A stretch of 57,994 nucleotides of DNA from CALMKX01 sp044869955. Lineage in GTDB: Bacteria; Acidobacteriota; Thermoanaerobaculia; Multivoradales; SZUA-115. Both the position numbers and the translations under genes were made by a program. The notes beneath the pieces were generated by a model that was not told where the DNA came from, ran no database searches, and saw only the letters and a program-made list of their open reading frames with translations. This document shows positions 7,428 to 15,471 of this stretch, piece by piece (the first letter of the stretch is position 1; each line of letters begins with the position of its first letter). The stretch is from the NCBI GenBank assembly GCA_044869955.1, contig JBIOYC010000010.1, positions 1-57,994 of the forward strand, read 5' to 3'.

Positions 7428-9200
7428 CTACGGCACCGTCAAAGCCCAGGCCGCCGTGTCCCCGCTCTCGAAGCCGTCGGCGAAGAGAGGTATGGACGCC
7501 GTCAGGCCGATGGCGTAGACGTCCACCGAGTTGCCGCCGCCGCCCAGCTCGTTGCGGTTGTCGGTGTAGATGGCGATGACGTCCTGCATCACGGCCGACA
7601 GGCCGTTGTAGTCGCCCCACTCGAAGCCATCGGTGATGTTCGGCGACTGCACCGAGGTCAGCCGGTCGGGGGTGGACCAGGTGTCGCCGCCGTCGCTGGA
7701 AGCGCTGTGGAAGAGGTCCACCGAGTTGCGGCTGCCGTCGCGGCGGGTGTCGTAGAAGATCACGTGCACGATGCCGTTGCCGTCCACCGCCAACCAGGGG
7801 TGGAAGCGGTCCACGGTGGTGATGTCGGCGGTCTCGTGCGGGGTGCGCACGTTCCAGGTGGCGCCGCCGTCGGTCGAAAAGGCGACCTGGATGCGCGCGT
7901 GGTTGTTGGCGGTCGAGGTCTCCGGACCGTTGTTGTCGGTCCAGGTGACGTACACCCGGTTGGCGTAGGGACCATCCGTCAGATCCGCGTCGGCGCCGAC
8001 GTAGATGAACACCCGGCGGGTCTCCATCACCGGGACGGCGAAGTCGAAGTCGTCGAGGGTATCCGCCACCGACACCACCGAGGCGAAGCTCGAGCCGCCG
8101 TCGCCGGACTTGCGCACCAGGATGCGCGAAGGCGTGGCGCCGGCGCCGAACGAGGGCCAGAAGTAGTAGACGTTGCCGTCCTTGTCGGTGGCGATGTCAC
8201 TGCCGATGCCCAGCTGCGCCGAACCGGAGGAGAGCGACACCGGGGCGCTCCAGGTGTTGCCGTCGTCGGTCGAGCGGGAGAACTTGAGCACGTTGCCGTC
8301 GTGCCAGGTGAGGTAGACGTTGTCGTTGTGCGCCGAGGTCGGGAAGCGGTCGACGTGCAGGTACTCCTTGTCGCTCTGGCCGGCGGAGGTCACCTCCCGG
8401 CGCGGATCGCCGGGGGTGACGTCCTCGAGATCGGTCCAGCTGGCACCGTTGTCGCCCGTGCGGTAGACCCAGACGCTGCAGCCCGAGAAGCTGCAGCTGC
8501 CCAGGGTCGCCGCGTAGGCCAGGGTGCCGGCCGTGTTCCACTCGACGCTCGGATCGCAGCAGGTGCTGCCGAGAGGCAGAGTGACCTGCGTCCAGGTGGC
8601 GCCGCCGTCGCTCGAGGCGTGCATGGTCTGGCCGGCGGTCGGGCCGTTCGAGCCGGCGATCACCAGGCTGGAGTTGCTGGGATGGAAGGCGATGGCCGAC
8701 TCGGCGGCGTCGATGGCCGCCGAGACTCTGTGCTCACCCACCGCCACCGCCTCCGGGGCGACCTCCCCCGGCTGCCAAAGCTCGGCCGGCACGCCGTCGT
8801 CCGAGGCCACCTGGTAGCGCCCTGCCACGGCATCCCAGCGCACGCCCCGGTGGAGCTGGCCGTCGACCAGGTAGCCGCCGAACTGATGCAGGTAGAAGTT
8901 GACCGCGCTGCGCGGGTACTGGGCCGGACCGCTGCGCGGCAGCGCCGGCGAGCTCTTACGCGCCAGCACCCGATAGAAGACCGGCAGCGGCGCCTTCAGC
9001 TGTCGCTCGTTGTCGGCCAGGACCAGCAGGTCCTCGGCGCCGAGCTGGTAGTTGCGGTCGTCCCAGGGGCCGATCTCGGTGAGCGCGGCGTAGTCCACGC
9101 GCGCGTCCACGCCGCGGCTGCGGACGACCTCCTGGGCAATGGCGGGCGGGGCAGTGACGGAAAGCAGCAGGGCAACGACGGGCAGGCGAAGGCTCTTCAC
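7428..9200 (-). CDS. Secreted BNR/sialidase-fold repeat protein
   Basis: 590 aa. The GTG start at 9200 is set by a strong AAGGAG six bases upstream and by the signal peptide that follows (KSLRLPVVALLLSVTAPPAIAQ). The body carries BNR/Asp-box repeats, SSDGGATWTQ, TGDNGASWTD, STDDGNTWSA, SGDGGSSFAS, STDGGATWNV and SSDGGDTWST, which form the blades of a sialidase-like six-bladed propeller. The fold is shared by sialidases and many non-catalytic proteins. No Arg triad or FRIP motif was confirmed, so enzyme activity is not claimed. The C-terminus ends in ADGFESGDTAAWALTVP, a motif that recurs in another secreted protein of this window. It is convergent with the endonuclease gene, with four bases between the stop codons. 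Confidence 0.8.
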   Translation of the reverse strand: MKSLRLPVVALLLSVTAPPAIAQEVVRSRGVDARVDYAALTEIGPWDDRNYQLGAEDLLVLADNERQLKAPLPVFYRVLARKSSPALPRSGPAQYPRSAVNFYLHQFGGYLVDGQLHRGVRWDAVAGRYQVASDDGVPAELWQPGEVAPEAVAVGEHRVSAAIDAAESAIAFHPSNSSLVIAGSNGPTAGQTMHASSDGGATWTQVTLPLGSTCCDPSVEWNTAGTLAYAATLGSCSFSGCSVWVYRTGDNGASWTDLEDVTPGDPRREVTSAGQSDKEYLHVDRFPTSAHNDNVYLTWHDGNVLKFSRSTDDGNTWSAPVSLSSGSAQLGIGSDIATDKDGNVYYFWPSFGAGATPSRILVRKSGDGGSSFASVVSVADTLDDFDFAVPVMETRRVFIYVGADADLTDGPYANRVYVTWTDNNGPETSTANNHARIQVAFSTDGGATWNVRTPHETADITTVDRFHPWLAVDGNGIVHVIFYDTRRDGSRNSVDLFHSASSDGGDTWSTPDRLTSVQSPNITDGFEWGDYNGLSAVMQDVIAIYTDNRNELGGGGNSVDVYAIGLTASIPLFADGFESGDTAAWALTVP

Positions 9201-9264
9201 GCGGCACTCCTTGAGACGATCAGTGGATGTCTGGGAATGATAGCCGATCGAGGGACGATGCCCT

Positions 9265-10413
9265 TCAGTACAGCTCGAAGACGAGAATCCGCGCCTCGAT
9301 CGGGCCGGTCCGCACCGGGATGCGGCGCTTGGGCTTGAGGCCGATCCACTTGCCTCGGCCCTCGTCACCGGCCAGCACCACGGCCCGCCAACCCTTGTAG
9401 CGCTGCTTGAAGAGGTCGCCGAGGCGGCGCCAGAGATCCTCGGGCTCGGCCAGGTGGCTGCCCCAGGGCGGGTTGACCAACAACAGCCCCGGCCCTTCCG
9501 GCGGCTGGTACTCGAAGGCATCCCCGCGCTGGAGGATGAGGCGCTGGGCGAGGCCGGCCTTGGTGAGGTTGCGGCGTGCCGCGGCCAGGGCCTCGGGCGC
9601 CGAGTCCACTCCGAGCAGGCGGAAATCTGGCGCCGGGGCCGCCGAGGGCTCCGCGGCCATCGCCTCGAAGGCCTTGCGGTCGAAGCCCGGCAGGCGCGCG
9701 AAGGCCCAGCCCTCGAGAGCGCGCAGGCAACCTGGCGGACGTCCAGAGGCCCACCAGCCGGCCTCGGCGAGCAGGGTCCCGGTGCCGCACATGGGATCGA
9801 CCACCGGCCCCTGGCCGTCCCAGCCGGAAGCCAGCACACAGGCGGCGGCGATCTGCTCCCGCACCGGCGCCTCGCCCCCCGCCACCCGATAGCCGCGATG
9901 GTCGAGGGGCTCCCCCGAGGTGTCGACCAGCAGGGTCGCCTGGTCGCGGACGATCAACACCCGCAGGGGCAGCTGGGGATCCGCCTTGTCGATCGTACCG
10001 CGGCGACCCCACTGGGCACGCTGGGCATCGGCGATGCCGTCCTTGGTCTTCAAGGCCGCCCAGCGGACGTCGTTGATGCGGGAGGCGCGGGTCGTGGCCA
10101 CCACGGCGAAGCTGCGGTCCGGATGGAAGAGGTCGGCCGCCTTCACACCAGCCCAGCTCTGGCGGCTGCGGACCAGCTCGCCGGCCCCCTGCGCCAGGGC
10201 GTCCCCGGTCCCGGCCGGAAAGGTCCCCAGCGCCACCAGCACCCGATTGGCAGTGCGCAGCCACAGGTTGGCCCGCCACACCTCCCGCCACCCCCCCTCG
10301 AAGGCCACCGCCCCCTGCTGCTGCTCGATGCCGGCAAAGCCCAAGGCGGCCAGCTCCCCGGCGAGGATCTCCTCCAAACCCAACCCACACGTGGCGACCA
10401 GCGAGAGCGACAT
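9265..10413 (-). CDS. RlmL-like THUMP-domain RNA methyltransferase
   Basis: 382 aa. SAM-dependent RNA guanine-N2 methyltransferase related to the N-terminal part of RlmKL (23S rRNA m2G2445) and to YpsC. The N-terminal about 160 residues form the ferredoxin-like/THUMP RNA-binding part, starting VATCGLGLEEILAGEL. The catalytic Rossmann domain shows motif I VDPMCGTGTLLAEA (about residues 204-217), the acidic motif GVDSAPEAL, and motif IV NPPWG (about 311). The family usually has NPPY or NPPF, so NPPW is slightly unusual. It stands alone on the minus strand and is divergent from the SbcD-like gene across a repeat-bearing gap. The exact rRNA target cannot be read from the sequence. Confidence 0.85.
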   Translation of the reverse strand: MSLSLVATCGLGLEEILAGELAALGFAGIEQQQGAVAFEGGWREVWRANLWLRTANRVLVALGTFPAGTGDALAQGAGELVRSRQSWAGVKAADLFHPDRSFAVVATTRASRINDVRWAALKTKDGIADAQRAQWGRRGTIDKADPQLPLRVLIVRDQATLLVDTSGEPLDHRGYRVAGGEAPVREQIAAACVLASGWDGQGPVVDPMCGTGTLLAEAGWWASGRPPGCLRALEGWAFARLPGFDRKAFEAMAAEPSAAPAPDFRLLGVDSAPEALAAARRNLTKAGLAQRLILQRGDAFEYQPPEGPGLLLVNPPWGSHLAEPEDLWRRLGDLFKQRYKGWRAVVLAGDEGRGKWIGLKPKRRIPVRTGPIEARILVFELY

Positions 10414-10519
10414 CGGGGCAGTCTAGCCGAGAGGGTTGACGGACCACACCTCCCGGCTCCAGCGAGGGGTTCAAACCCCACGCTACGTAAACACGTCCCT
10501 GGCGGGACGGGGGAGGGGG

Positions 10520-10618
10520 AGATCCCTCGGCTTCGGGCCTCCGGCCCTGCGCTCGGGATGACAACAGGGCAGAGTGCCAGTCAGGCCCCCTTGTCATCCT
10601 GAGCGCAGCGAAGGATCT
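10520..10618. repeat. Inverted pair of a widespread intergenic repeat (GTCATCCTGAGCG type)
   Basis: The right arm (about 10593-10617) reads GTCATCCTGAGCGCAGCGAA then GGATCT. The left arm (about 10520-10563) is its inverted partner, GAGATCCCTCG...CTGCGCTCGGGATGAC, with an insertion of about 17 bases in the middle. From memory, elements of this kind are scattered in many unrelated genomes between genes. Here it fills much of the 268-base gap between two divergent genes and could form a hairpin. Confidence 0.6.
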
Positions 10619-10667
10619 GGCTGGGGGGCCGCTCTCCCCCTCCCGCTACCGCATCCGGCCGAGCTGC

Positions 10668-10673
10668 TACGAT
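10668..10673 (+). promoter_or_regulatory. Extended -10 (TGCTACGAT) of the SbcD-like gene
   Basis: TACGAT preceded by TGC ends eight bases before the TTG codon at 10682. No ribosome binding site is present, so the transcript is probably leaderless. This also supports TTG as the start codon. Confidence 0.45.
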
Positions 10674-10681
10674 CCTGCAGC

Positions 10682-11953
10682 TTGAAGCTCTTCGCCACCG
10701 CCGATTTGCACCTCGGCCGCCGGGCCGCTCGGCTGCCGCCCGAGCTGGCGGAGGATCCGCGTTGCTCGGCCACTGCGGTATGGCAGCGGCTGGTCGACAG
10801 GGCGATCGAGGAGAGGGTGGAGGCGGTGCTGCTGGCGGGCGACGTGGTCGACCGCGACAACCGCTTCTTCGAGTCGCTCGCCCCCCTGGAACAGGGCCTG
10901 AAACGCCTCGCCGAGGCCGGCATCGACACCTTCGCCGTCGCTGGCAACCACGACTTCGACGTGCTTTCACGGGTGGCCGAGCATCTACCGGCCGAGCGCT
11001 TCCATCTGCTGGGACGCGGCGGGCGTTGGGAGCGGGCACCGCTGGTGCGGGACGGCCGGCCTGTCTTGTTCGTGGACGGCTGGTCCTTCCCCCGCGAGCG
11101 CATCGGGTCGGACCCCGTCGCCGGCTACGATCTCCCTCTCCCCACCGAGGCTCCCTTGCTCGGCCTGCTGCACACCGAGATCGGCGTGGCGGGGAGCCCG
11201 TACGCCCCCACCACGGCCGGCGCCTTGCGCGCCCGGAAGGCGGCCGGCTGGGTGCTCGGGCACGTCCACGCTCCAGGACCCGTGGCGGGCGAGGGGGTGC
11301 CCCTGCTCTACCCCGGCTCGCCGCTGGCCTTCGACTTCCGCGAGCCGGGCGTGCACGGCGCCTGGATGCTCGAGCTGGCCGAGGGGCGGCTGGGCCGCCC
11401 CGAGCTGCTGGCCCTCTCCTCCACCCGCTACCAGGACCTCGAGGTCTCCCTCGACGCCGCCGACGATGCCGAGGAGGCCCGGGGCCGGGTGCCTCCCGCG
11501 CTGCGCTCGGCCCTGGCCGAAGCCGTGGCCGAGGGAGGCGGCGCCCTCGCCTGCCTGGGCACCCGGCTGACGCTTACCGGCCGCACGGCGGCCAAGCCCC
11601 GGCTCGCCGAGGTCCTAGCCGAGGTCAGGGAGGATCGTCCCACCCTCGGCGGCGCCCTCGCCTTCGTCGACACCGTGGTCGACCGCACCCGGCCGCCGGC
11701 GGACCTCGCCCGGCTGGCCGCGGCGGACGATCCCCCCGGCGCCCTCGCCCGCCTGCGCGTCGCGCTCGAGGCGGGGTCCAGGCCCGAGGTCGTGGAGAGG
11801 GTGGCGCAGCGGATCGCCGCCTTGCGACAGGCCTCAGCCTTCGTGGCTCTGGGCGATGCGGAGGCGCCGGAGCCGGAGGAGGCCCGGGCTCTGCTGCTCG
11901 CCGCCGCCGACACCTTGCTCGATCGCCTCCTCGCCCAGAAGGAAGAGGCGTGA
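10682..11953 (+). CDS. SbcD/Mre11/YhaO-like metallophosphoesterase (DNA repair nuclease)
   Basis: 423 aa. Calcineurin-like two-metal phosphoesterase with all family motifs in order: DLHLG (DxH), GDVVDRD (GDxxD), GNHDFD (GNHD), LLHTEIG and GHVHAP (GHxH). Relatives pair with an SbcC/Rad50-type ATPase to process DNA ends. TTG at 10682 is chosen because the protein then begins KLFATADLHLG, the normal N-terminus for the family. Upstream codons in frame run through the intergenic repeat. The stop overlaps the GTG of the next gene (GTGA), so the nuclease and ATPase are translated together. The C-terminal about 170 residues are Ala/Glu/Arg-rich and variable, as expected for a capping or partner-binding region. 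Confidence 0.88.
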   Translation: MKLFATADLHLGRRAARLPPELAEDPRCSATAVWQRLVDRAIEERVEAVLLAGDVVDRDNRFFESLAPLEQGLKRLAEAGIDTFAVAGNHDFDVLSRVAEHLPAERFHLLGRGGRWERAPLVRDGRPVLFVDGWSFPRERIGSDPVAGYDLPLPTEAPLLGLLHTEIGVAGSPYAPTTAGALRARKAAGWVLGHVHAPGPVAGEGVPLLYPGSPLAFDFREPGVHGAWMLELAEGRLGRPELLALSSTRYQDLEVSLDAADDAEEARGRVPPALRSALAEAVAEGGGALACLGTRLTLTGRTAAKPRLAEVLAEVREDRPTLGGALAFVDTVVDRTRPPADLARLAAADDPPGALARLRVALEAGSRPEVVERVAQRIAALRQASAFVALGDAEAPEPEEARALLLAAADTLLDRLLAQKEEA

Positions 11954-14900
11954 GCGACCCGACGCCAAAGCCGGCCCTCACCTTCTCGGCCCTCACGGTG
12001 CGGCGGATGCCGGGCTTCGAGCGGGAGGGTTTCCGGCTCGAGGGCTTCGCGCCCGGGTTGACGGTGATCGTCGGCCCCAACGCCTCGGGCAAGACCACCA
12101 CCGCCCGCGCCCTCGCGGCCCTGCTCTGGCCGGCCAACGCCCCCAGGCGCAAGGTGAGCCTCACCGCGAGCTTCCAGATCGGCGTGGAATCCTGGAAGGG
12201 CGAGCTCGACGCCGGCGAGGCCCGCTATCGCCGCGAGGGCAGAGACTCGGCCTTGCCCCCTCTGCCCCCCGCCGACCTGGAGGATCGCTACCGCCTGCCC
12301 CTCGAGCGCCTGCTCGCCACCGAAAAGGACGGCCTGGCCGCCGAGGTGCTGCGCGAGTCAGCCGGCGGCTACGACCTCTCGAGGGCGGTCCAGGCGGCCG
12401 GCTTCCGCGAGGCGGCCAGTCGGCCGCGCAAGCTGGTCGACGACCTCAGGGCGGCCGAAGCCCGGGTGCGCGATCTCCAGGCCCGCCAGGAACGGCTCGT
12501 CCGTGAGGAGGAGGCCCTGGCCGGCCTCGACCACCAGCGCCGGCAGGCGCGCGAAGCCGCCCAGGCTGCCGCCCGGCTCGAAGCCGCGTTGCGCGCGGCC
12601 CGAGCCAGCGACCGCCGGCGCCGGGCCGAGCAGCGACTGGCGGAGCTTCCTGCCGTCCTGGCCCGCCTCGGCTCGGACGCCGACGCTCGTCTGGTCGAGC
12701 TGGAGTCCAACGCCCGCGAGGCCCGGCGCAAGGCCGACGAGGCCCGGACCGAGCTGGAGCGGCTGAGCCGCGCCGTGGCCGGCGCGGGCAGCTCGCCGGC
12801 ACAGCTCAATCGCGCTCGGAGCGAGATCGGAGTCCTCCTCGCAGCCCTCGGCCGCGCCGAGACCCGGCTGGAGGAAGCCCGGCGCCGGACCGCCACGGCC
12901 CGCGAGACCGCCGCCGGCGCCGCGGCGCAGCTCGGGGCCCCGGCCGGGCGCCTGCCGGGGCTGACCCAACCCGAGCTGGGTGAGCTGGACGAGCTGATCC
13001 GAGCCGCCGAGAAGGTCCGCGCCGCCGAGGCGGTGGCCACTCATGCCCGCCTCGCCCTCGAGCCTCCGGACCAGCCCGAGGACCCGGCTCCCCTAGGCCG
13101 GTCGGTGGCCGCCCTGCGCCACCTGCTGGCGACCCCGGCGCCACCCCTCGGCCTCGCCGGAGCGCTCGCCCTGTCCGGCGCGGCGGCGCTCTCGGCCTTT
13201 GCAGCCTTTGCCCTCGTGGCCCGCGGCTCCCGCCTCGGAGTGACCGCCGCCGTGCTGGCGGCCCTGCTCAGCGGAGGCATGGCCATGCTGACCCTGTTCG
13301 CCTGGGATCGAGCCCGCCGGTCGCGGGCCGAGGACCGCCACGGCGTGCCCGAGAGGTTGCCGCGGAACCCGGCCGCGGTCGCCCGCCTGCTCGATCGCCT
13401 CGAACAGCGCCTGGACACCCTCAAGGACGGCCGGCTGCGCGCCCAGATCGCCCACGGGCTGGGGTCCGAAGCCGGGGTCCCGAGCCCGCAGAGAGAGAAG
13501 CTCGAGCAGAAGAGGGCCGAGATCGCGGCCCGGATCGACCTCCCGGGTTTGCCGGCCGACCTCGAGCTGGCCTGGGCCTGGCACCGTGCCGCCACCTTCG
13601 CCGAGGCTACGGACCGCGCCGGCGCGGCCGAGGCGGAAGAGCGCCTGGCCAGGGAGGACGCGGCCCGGCTGCTGGGGGAGATCGGCACCCTGCTGGCCCC
13701 CTTCGAGGAAGGCCAACCCGAGAGCCGGACCGGCGCCGAGGCGGCCGCCGAGCGGCTCTCCGAACGGGGCCGGCGCCTCGAGACGGCCCTCGAGGCCAGG
13801 GAGCGGATCGAGACCCAGCTCAGCCGTGACTTGGAGCCCACGGCCAGCGCTGCCGAGGCCCGCCTGGCCGCCTTCTGGAGCGAGCTGGGACTGACCGCCG
13901 GGGACCGGACGGCCCTGGCCCGCTGGCTCACGGAGCTGCCGGAGTGGCTGCGGGCCCGGGACGAGGCCCGGCTGGCCGAGCGCGAGCAGCAGGAGGCCCT
14001 GGCCCGGCTCGCCGGTGCGGAGGACCTCGCCGAGCGGGATCCCACCGAGCTGGAGGAGGAGCTGGCTCGCCTGCGCGAGCTGGCCGAGGCCGAGAGCGAC
14101 CTCGCCGAACGCGGCGGCGCGGCGCGGCGGGAGATCGAGCTCGCCCGTCAGGGCCACGAGCTGGAGCGGGCCCTGGCCGAGCGGGATCGCCGCCGGGAAG
14201 AGCTCGGCCGCCTGCGCGCGGAGGACGAGCTGGCCGTGGCCGGCTGGGTGCTCGGCGAGCTGCTCTCGGCCGAGATGGCGGACTCCGCCCTGCCCCCGGT
14301 GCTCGCCGCCGCCCGTGACCTCTTCGCCCGCATCACCCAGGAACGCTACGAGCTCAGCGTCGAGCCGGGGGATCCACCCGGCTTCCGTGCCCGGGATCGC
14401 CAAACGGGAGAGGCGCTGGGCCTGGATCAGCTTTCCTCGGCCACTCGCGTGCACCTGCTGGTGGCGGCGCGCCTGGCCTTCGTCGAGCACCAGGAGCCGG
14501 GGCCGGCGCTGCCGTTCTTCCTCGACGAGACCCTGGCGATCAGCGATCCACAGCGTGGAGGAGCGATGGTGCAGGCGATGCTCCAGGTGGCTCGGCAGGG
14601 CCGGCAGGTCTTCTACTTCACCGCCCAGGAAACGGAGGTCGCCACCTGGGTGTCGGCTCTGAAAGAGGCCGAGGCCCAGGGCGAGGGGGTGCCCTGGACG
14701 GTGCTCGACCTCTCCCGCGCCCGTCGAGGCGAGCCGGCTGCCATCATGCCGGCCGCCACCCCGACCGGACCGCGGGCGGTGCCGGCGAGCGCCGGCCTCT
14801 CCCACGCCGAATACGGCGACCTCCTGCAGGTGCCCGCCGCCGATCCCTGGGCGATCGACCTGGGCAGCCTCCATCTCTGGTACCTGATCGAGGACCCCGG

Positions 14901-15408
14901 TCAGCTCGAGCGCTTCCTGGCGGCCGGCTACGAGCGCTGGGGACCGACCGAGGCCCTGGCGAAGAGAGGGTTGGGGGAGGCCGTGGTGCCGGGCAGCGCC
15001 GTCGCCCTGGAAAGGGCCACGGCCCTCGCCCGGGCCGGGGTGGCGGCGCGGGAGGCTTGGCGGGTGGGCCGCGGGCGACCGGTAGACCGGCAGGCCCTGG
15101 CGGAGTCCGGCGCCGTCTCCGACACCTATCTCGGGGGCCTCGTCGAGATCGCCCACGAGGTCGGCGGCGACGCCCGCGCCCTGCTCGAGCGGCTGGCCCA
15201 GAAGGACTCGCGGGCTAAGGGCTTCCGCCGCGACAAGCTCGAGTCCCTGGAGGCCTGGCTCGAGGACCAGGGCCATCTCGATCCCCGCCCCCCCCTCCCC
15301 CGCGAGGAAATCCGCCTCGCCGCCCTCACCGCTGTGCGCCCCGACCTCGAATCCGGCCGGCTCACCCTCGAGGACATCGACCGCCTGCTGGTGCGGCGGG
15401 GGATGTAG
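11950..15408 (+). CDS. SbcC/Rad50/YhaN-like AAA ATPase with a C-terminal extension
   Basis: 1152 aa. Walker A is GPNASGKTT near the N-terminus (about residues 38-46). The ABC-like signature LSSATRVHL (about 827) precedes Walker B LPFFLDETLAISD (about 852). Long Ala/Glu/Arg-rich coiled coils lie between. Two adjacent hydrophobic segments near residues 400-445 (GLAGALALSGAAALSAF and GVTAAVLAALLSGG) resemble the membrane segments in the middle of YhaN-type proteins. It would pair with the upstream SbcD-like nuclease. Unusual: about 240 residues follow the ATPase core (about 910-1152), including AEYGDLLQVPAADPWAIDLG, which I do not recognise. GTG overlaps the upstream stop. Confidence 0.85.
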   Translation: MSDPTPKPALTFSALTVRRMPGFEREGFRLEGFAPGLTVIVGPNASGKTTTARALAALLWPANAPRRKVSLTASFQIGVESWKGELDAGEARYRREGRDSALPPLPPADLEDRYRLPLERLLATEKDGLAAEVLRESAGGYDLSRAVQAAGFREAASRPRKLVDDLRAAEARVRDLQARQERLVREEEALAGLDHQRRQAREAAQAAARLEAALRAARASDRRRRAEQRLAELPAVLARLGSDADARLVELESNAREARRKADEARTELERLSRAVAGAGSSPAQLNRARSEIGVLLAALGRAETRLEEARRRTATARETAAGAAAQLGAPAGRLPGLTQPELGELDELIRAAEKVRAAEAVATHARLALEPPDQPEDPAPLGRSVAALRHLLATPAPPLGLAGALALSGAAALSAFAAFALVARGSRLGVTAAVLAALLSGGMAMLTLFAWDRARRSRAEDRHGVPERLPRNPAAVARLLDRLEQRLDTLKDGRLRAQIAHGLGSEAGVPSPQREKLEQKRAEIAARIDLPGLPADLELAWAWHRAATFAEATDRAGAAEAEERLAREDAARLLGEIGTLLAPFEEGQPESRTGAEAAAERLSERGRRLETALEARERIETQLSRDLEPTASAAEARLAAFWSELGLTAGDRTALARWLTELPEWLRARDEARLAEREQQEALARLAGAEDLAERDPTELEEELARLRELAEAESDLAERGGAARREIELARQGHELERALAERDRRREELGRLRAEDELAVAGWVLGELLSAEMADSALPPVLAAARDLFARITQERYELSVEPGDPPGFRARDRQTGEALGLDQLSSATRVHLLVAARLAFVEHQEPGPALPFFLDETLAISDPQRGGAMVQAMLQVARQGRQVFYFTAQETEVATWVSALKEAEAQGEGVPWTVLDLSRARRGEPAAIMPAATPTGPRAVPASAGLSHAEYGDLLQVPAADPWAIDLGSLHLWYLIEDPGQLERFLAAGYERWGPTEALAKRGLGEAVVPGSAVALERATALARAGVAAREAWRVGRGRPVDRQALAESGAVSDTYLGGLVEIAHEVGGDARALLERLAQKDSRAKGFRRDKLESLEAWLEDQGHLDPRPPLPREEIRLAALTAVRPDLESGRLTLEDIDRLLVRRGM

Positions 15409-15471
15409 ACCTCGGCTCGGGCCGGGTGGGGATCCCCGAGCTGCAGTAGAATGTCGGCGGTTCGCGAAGAG

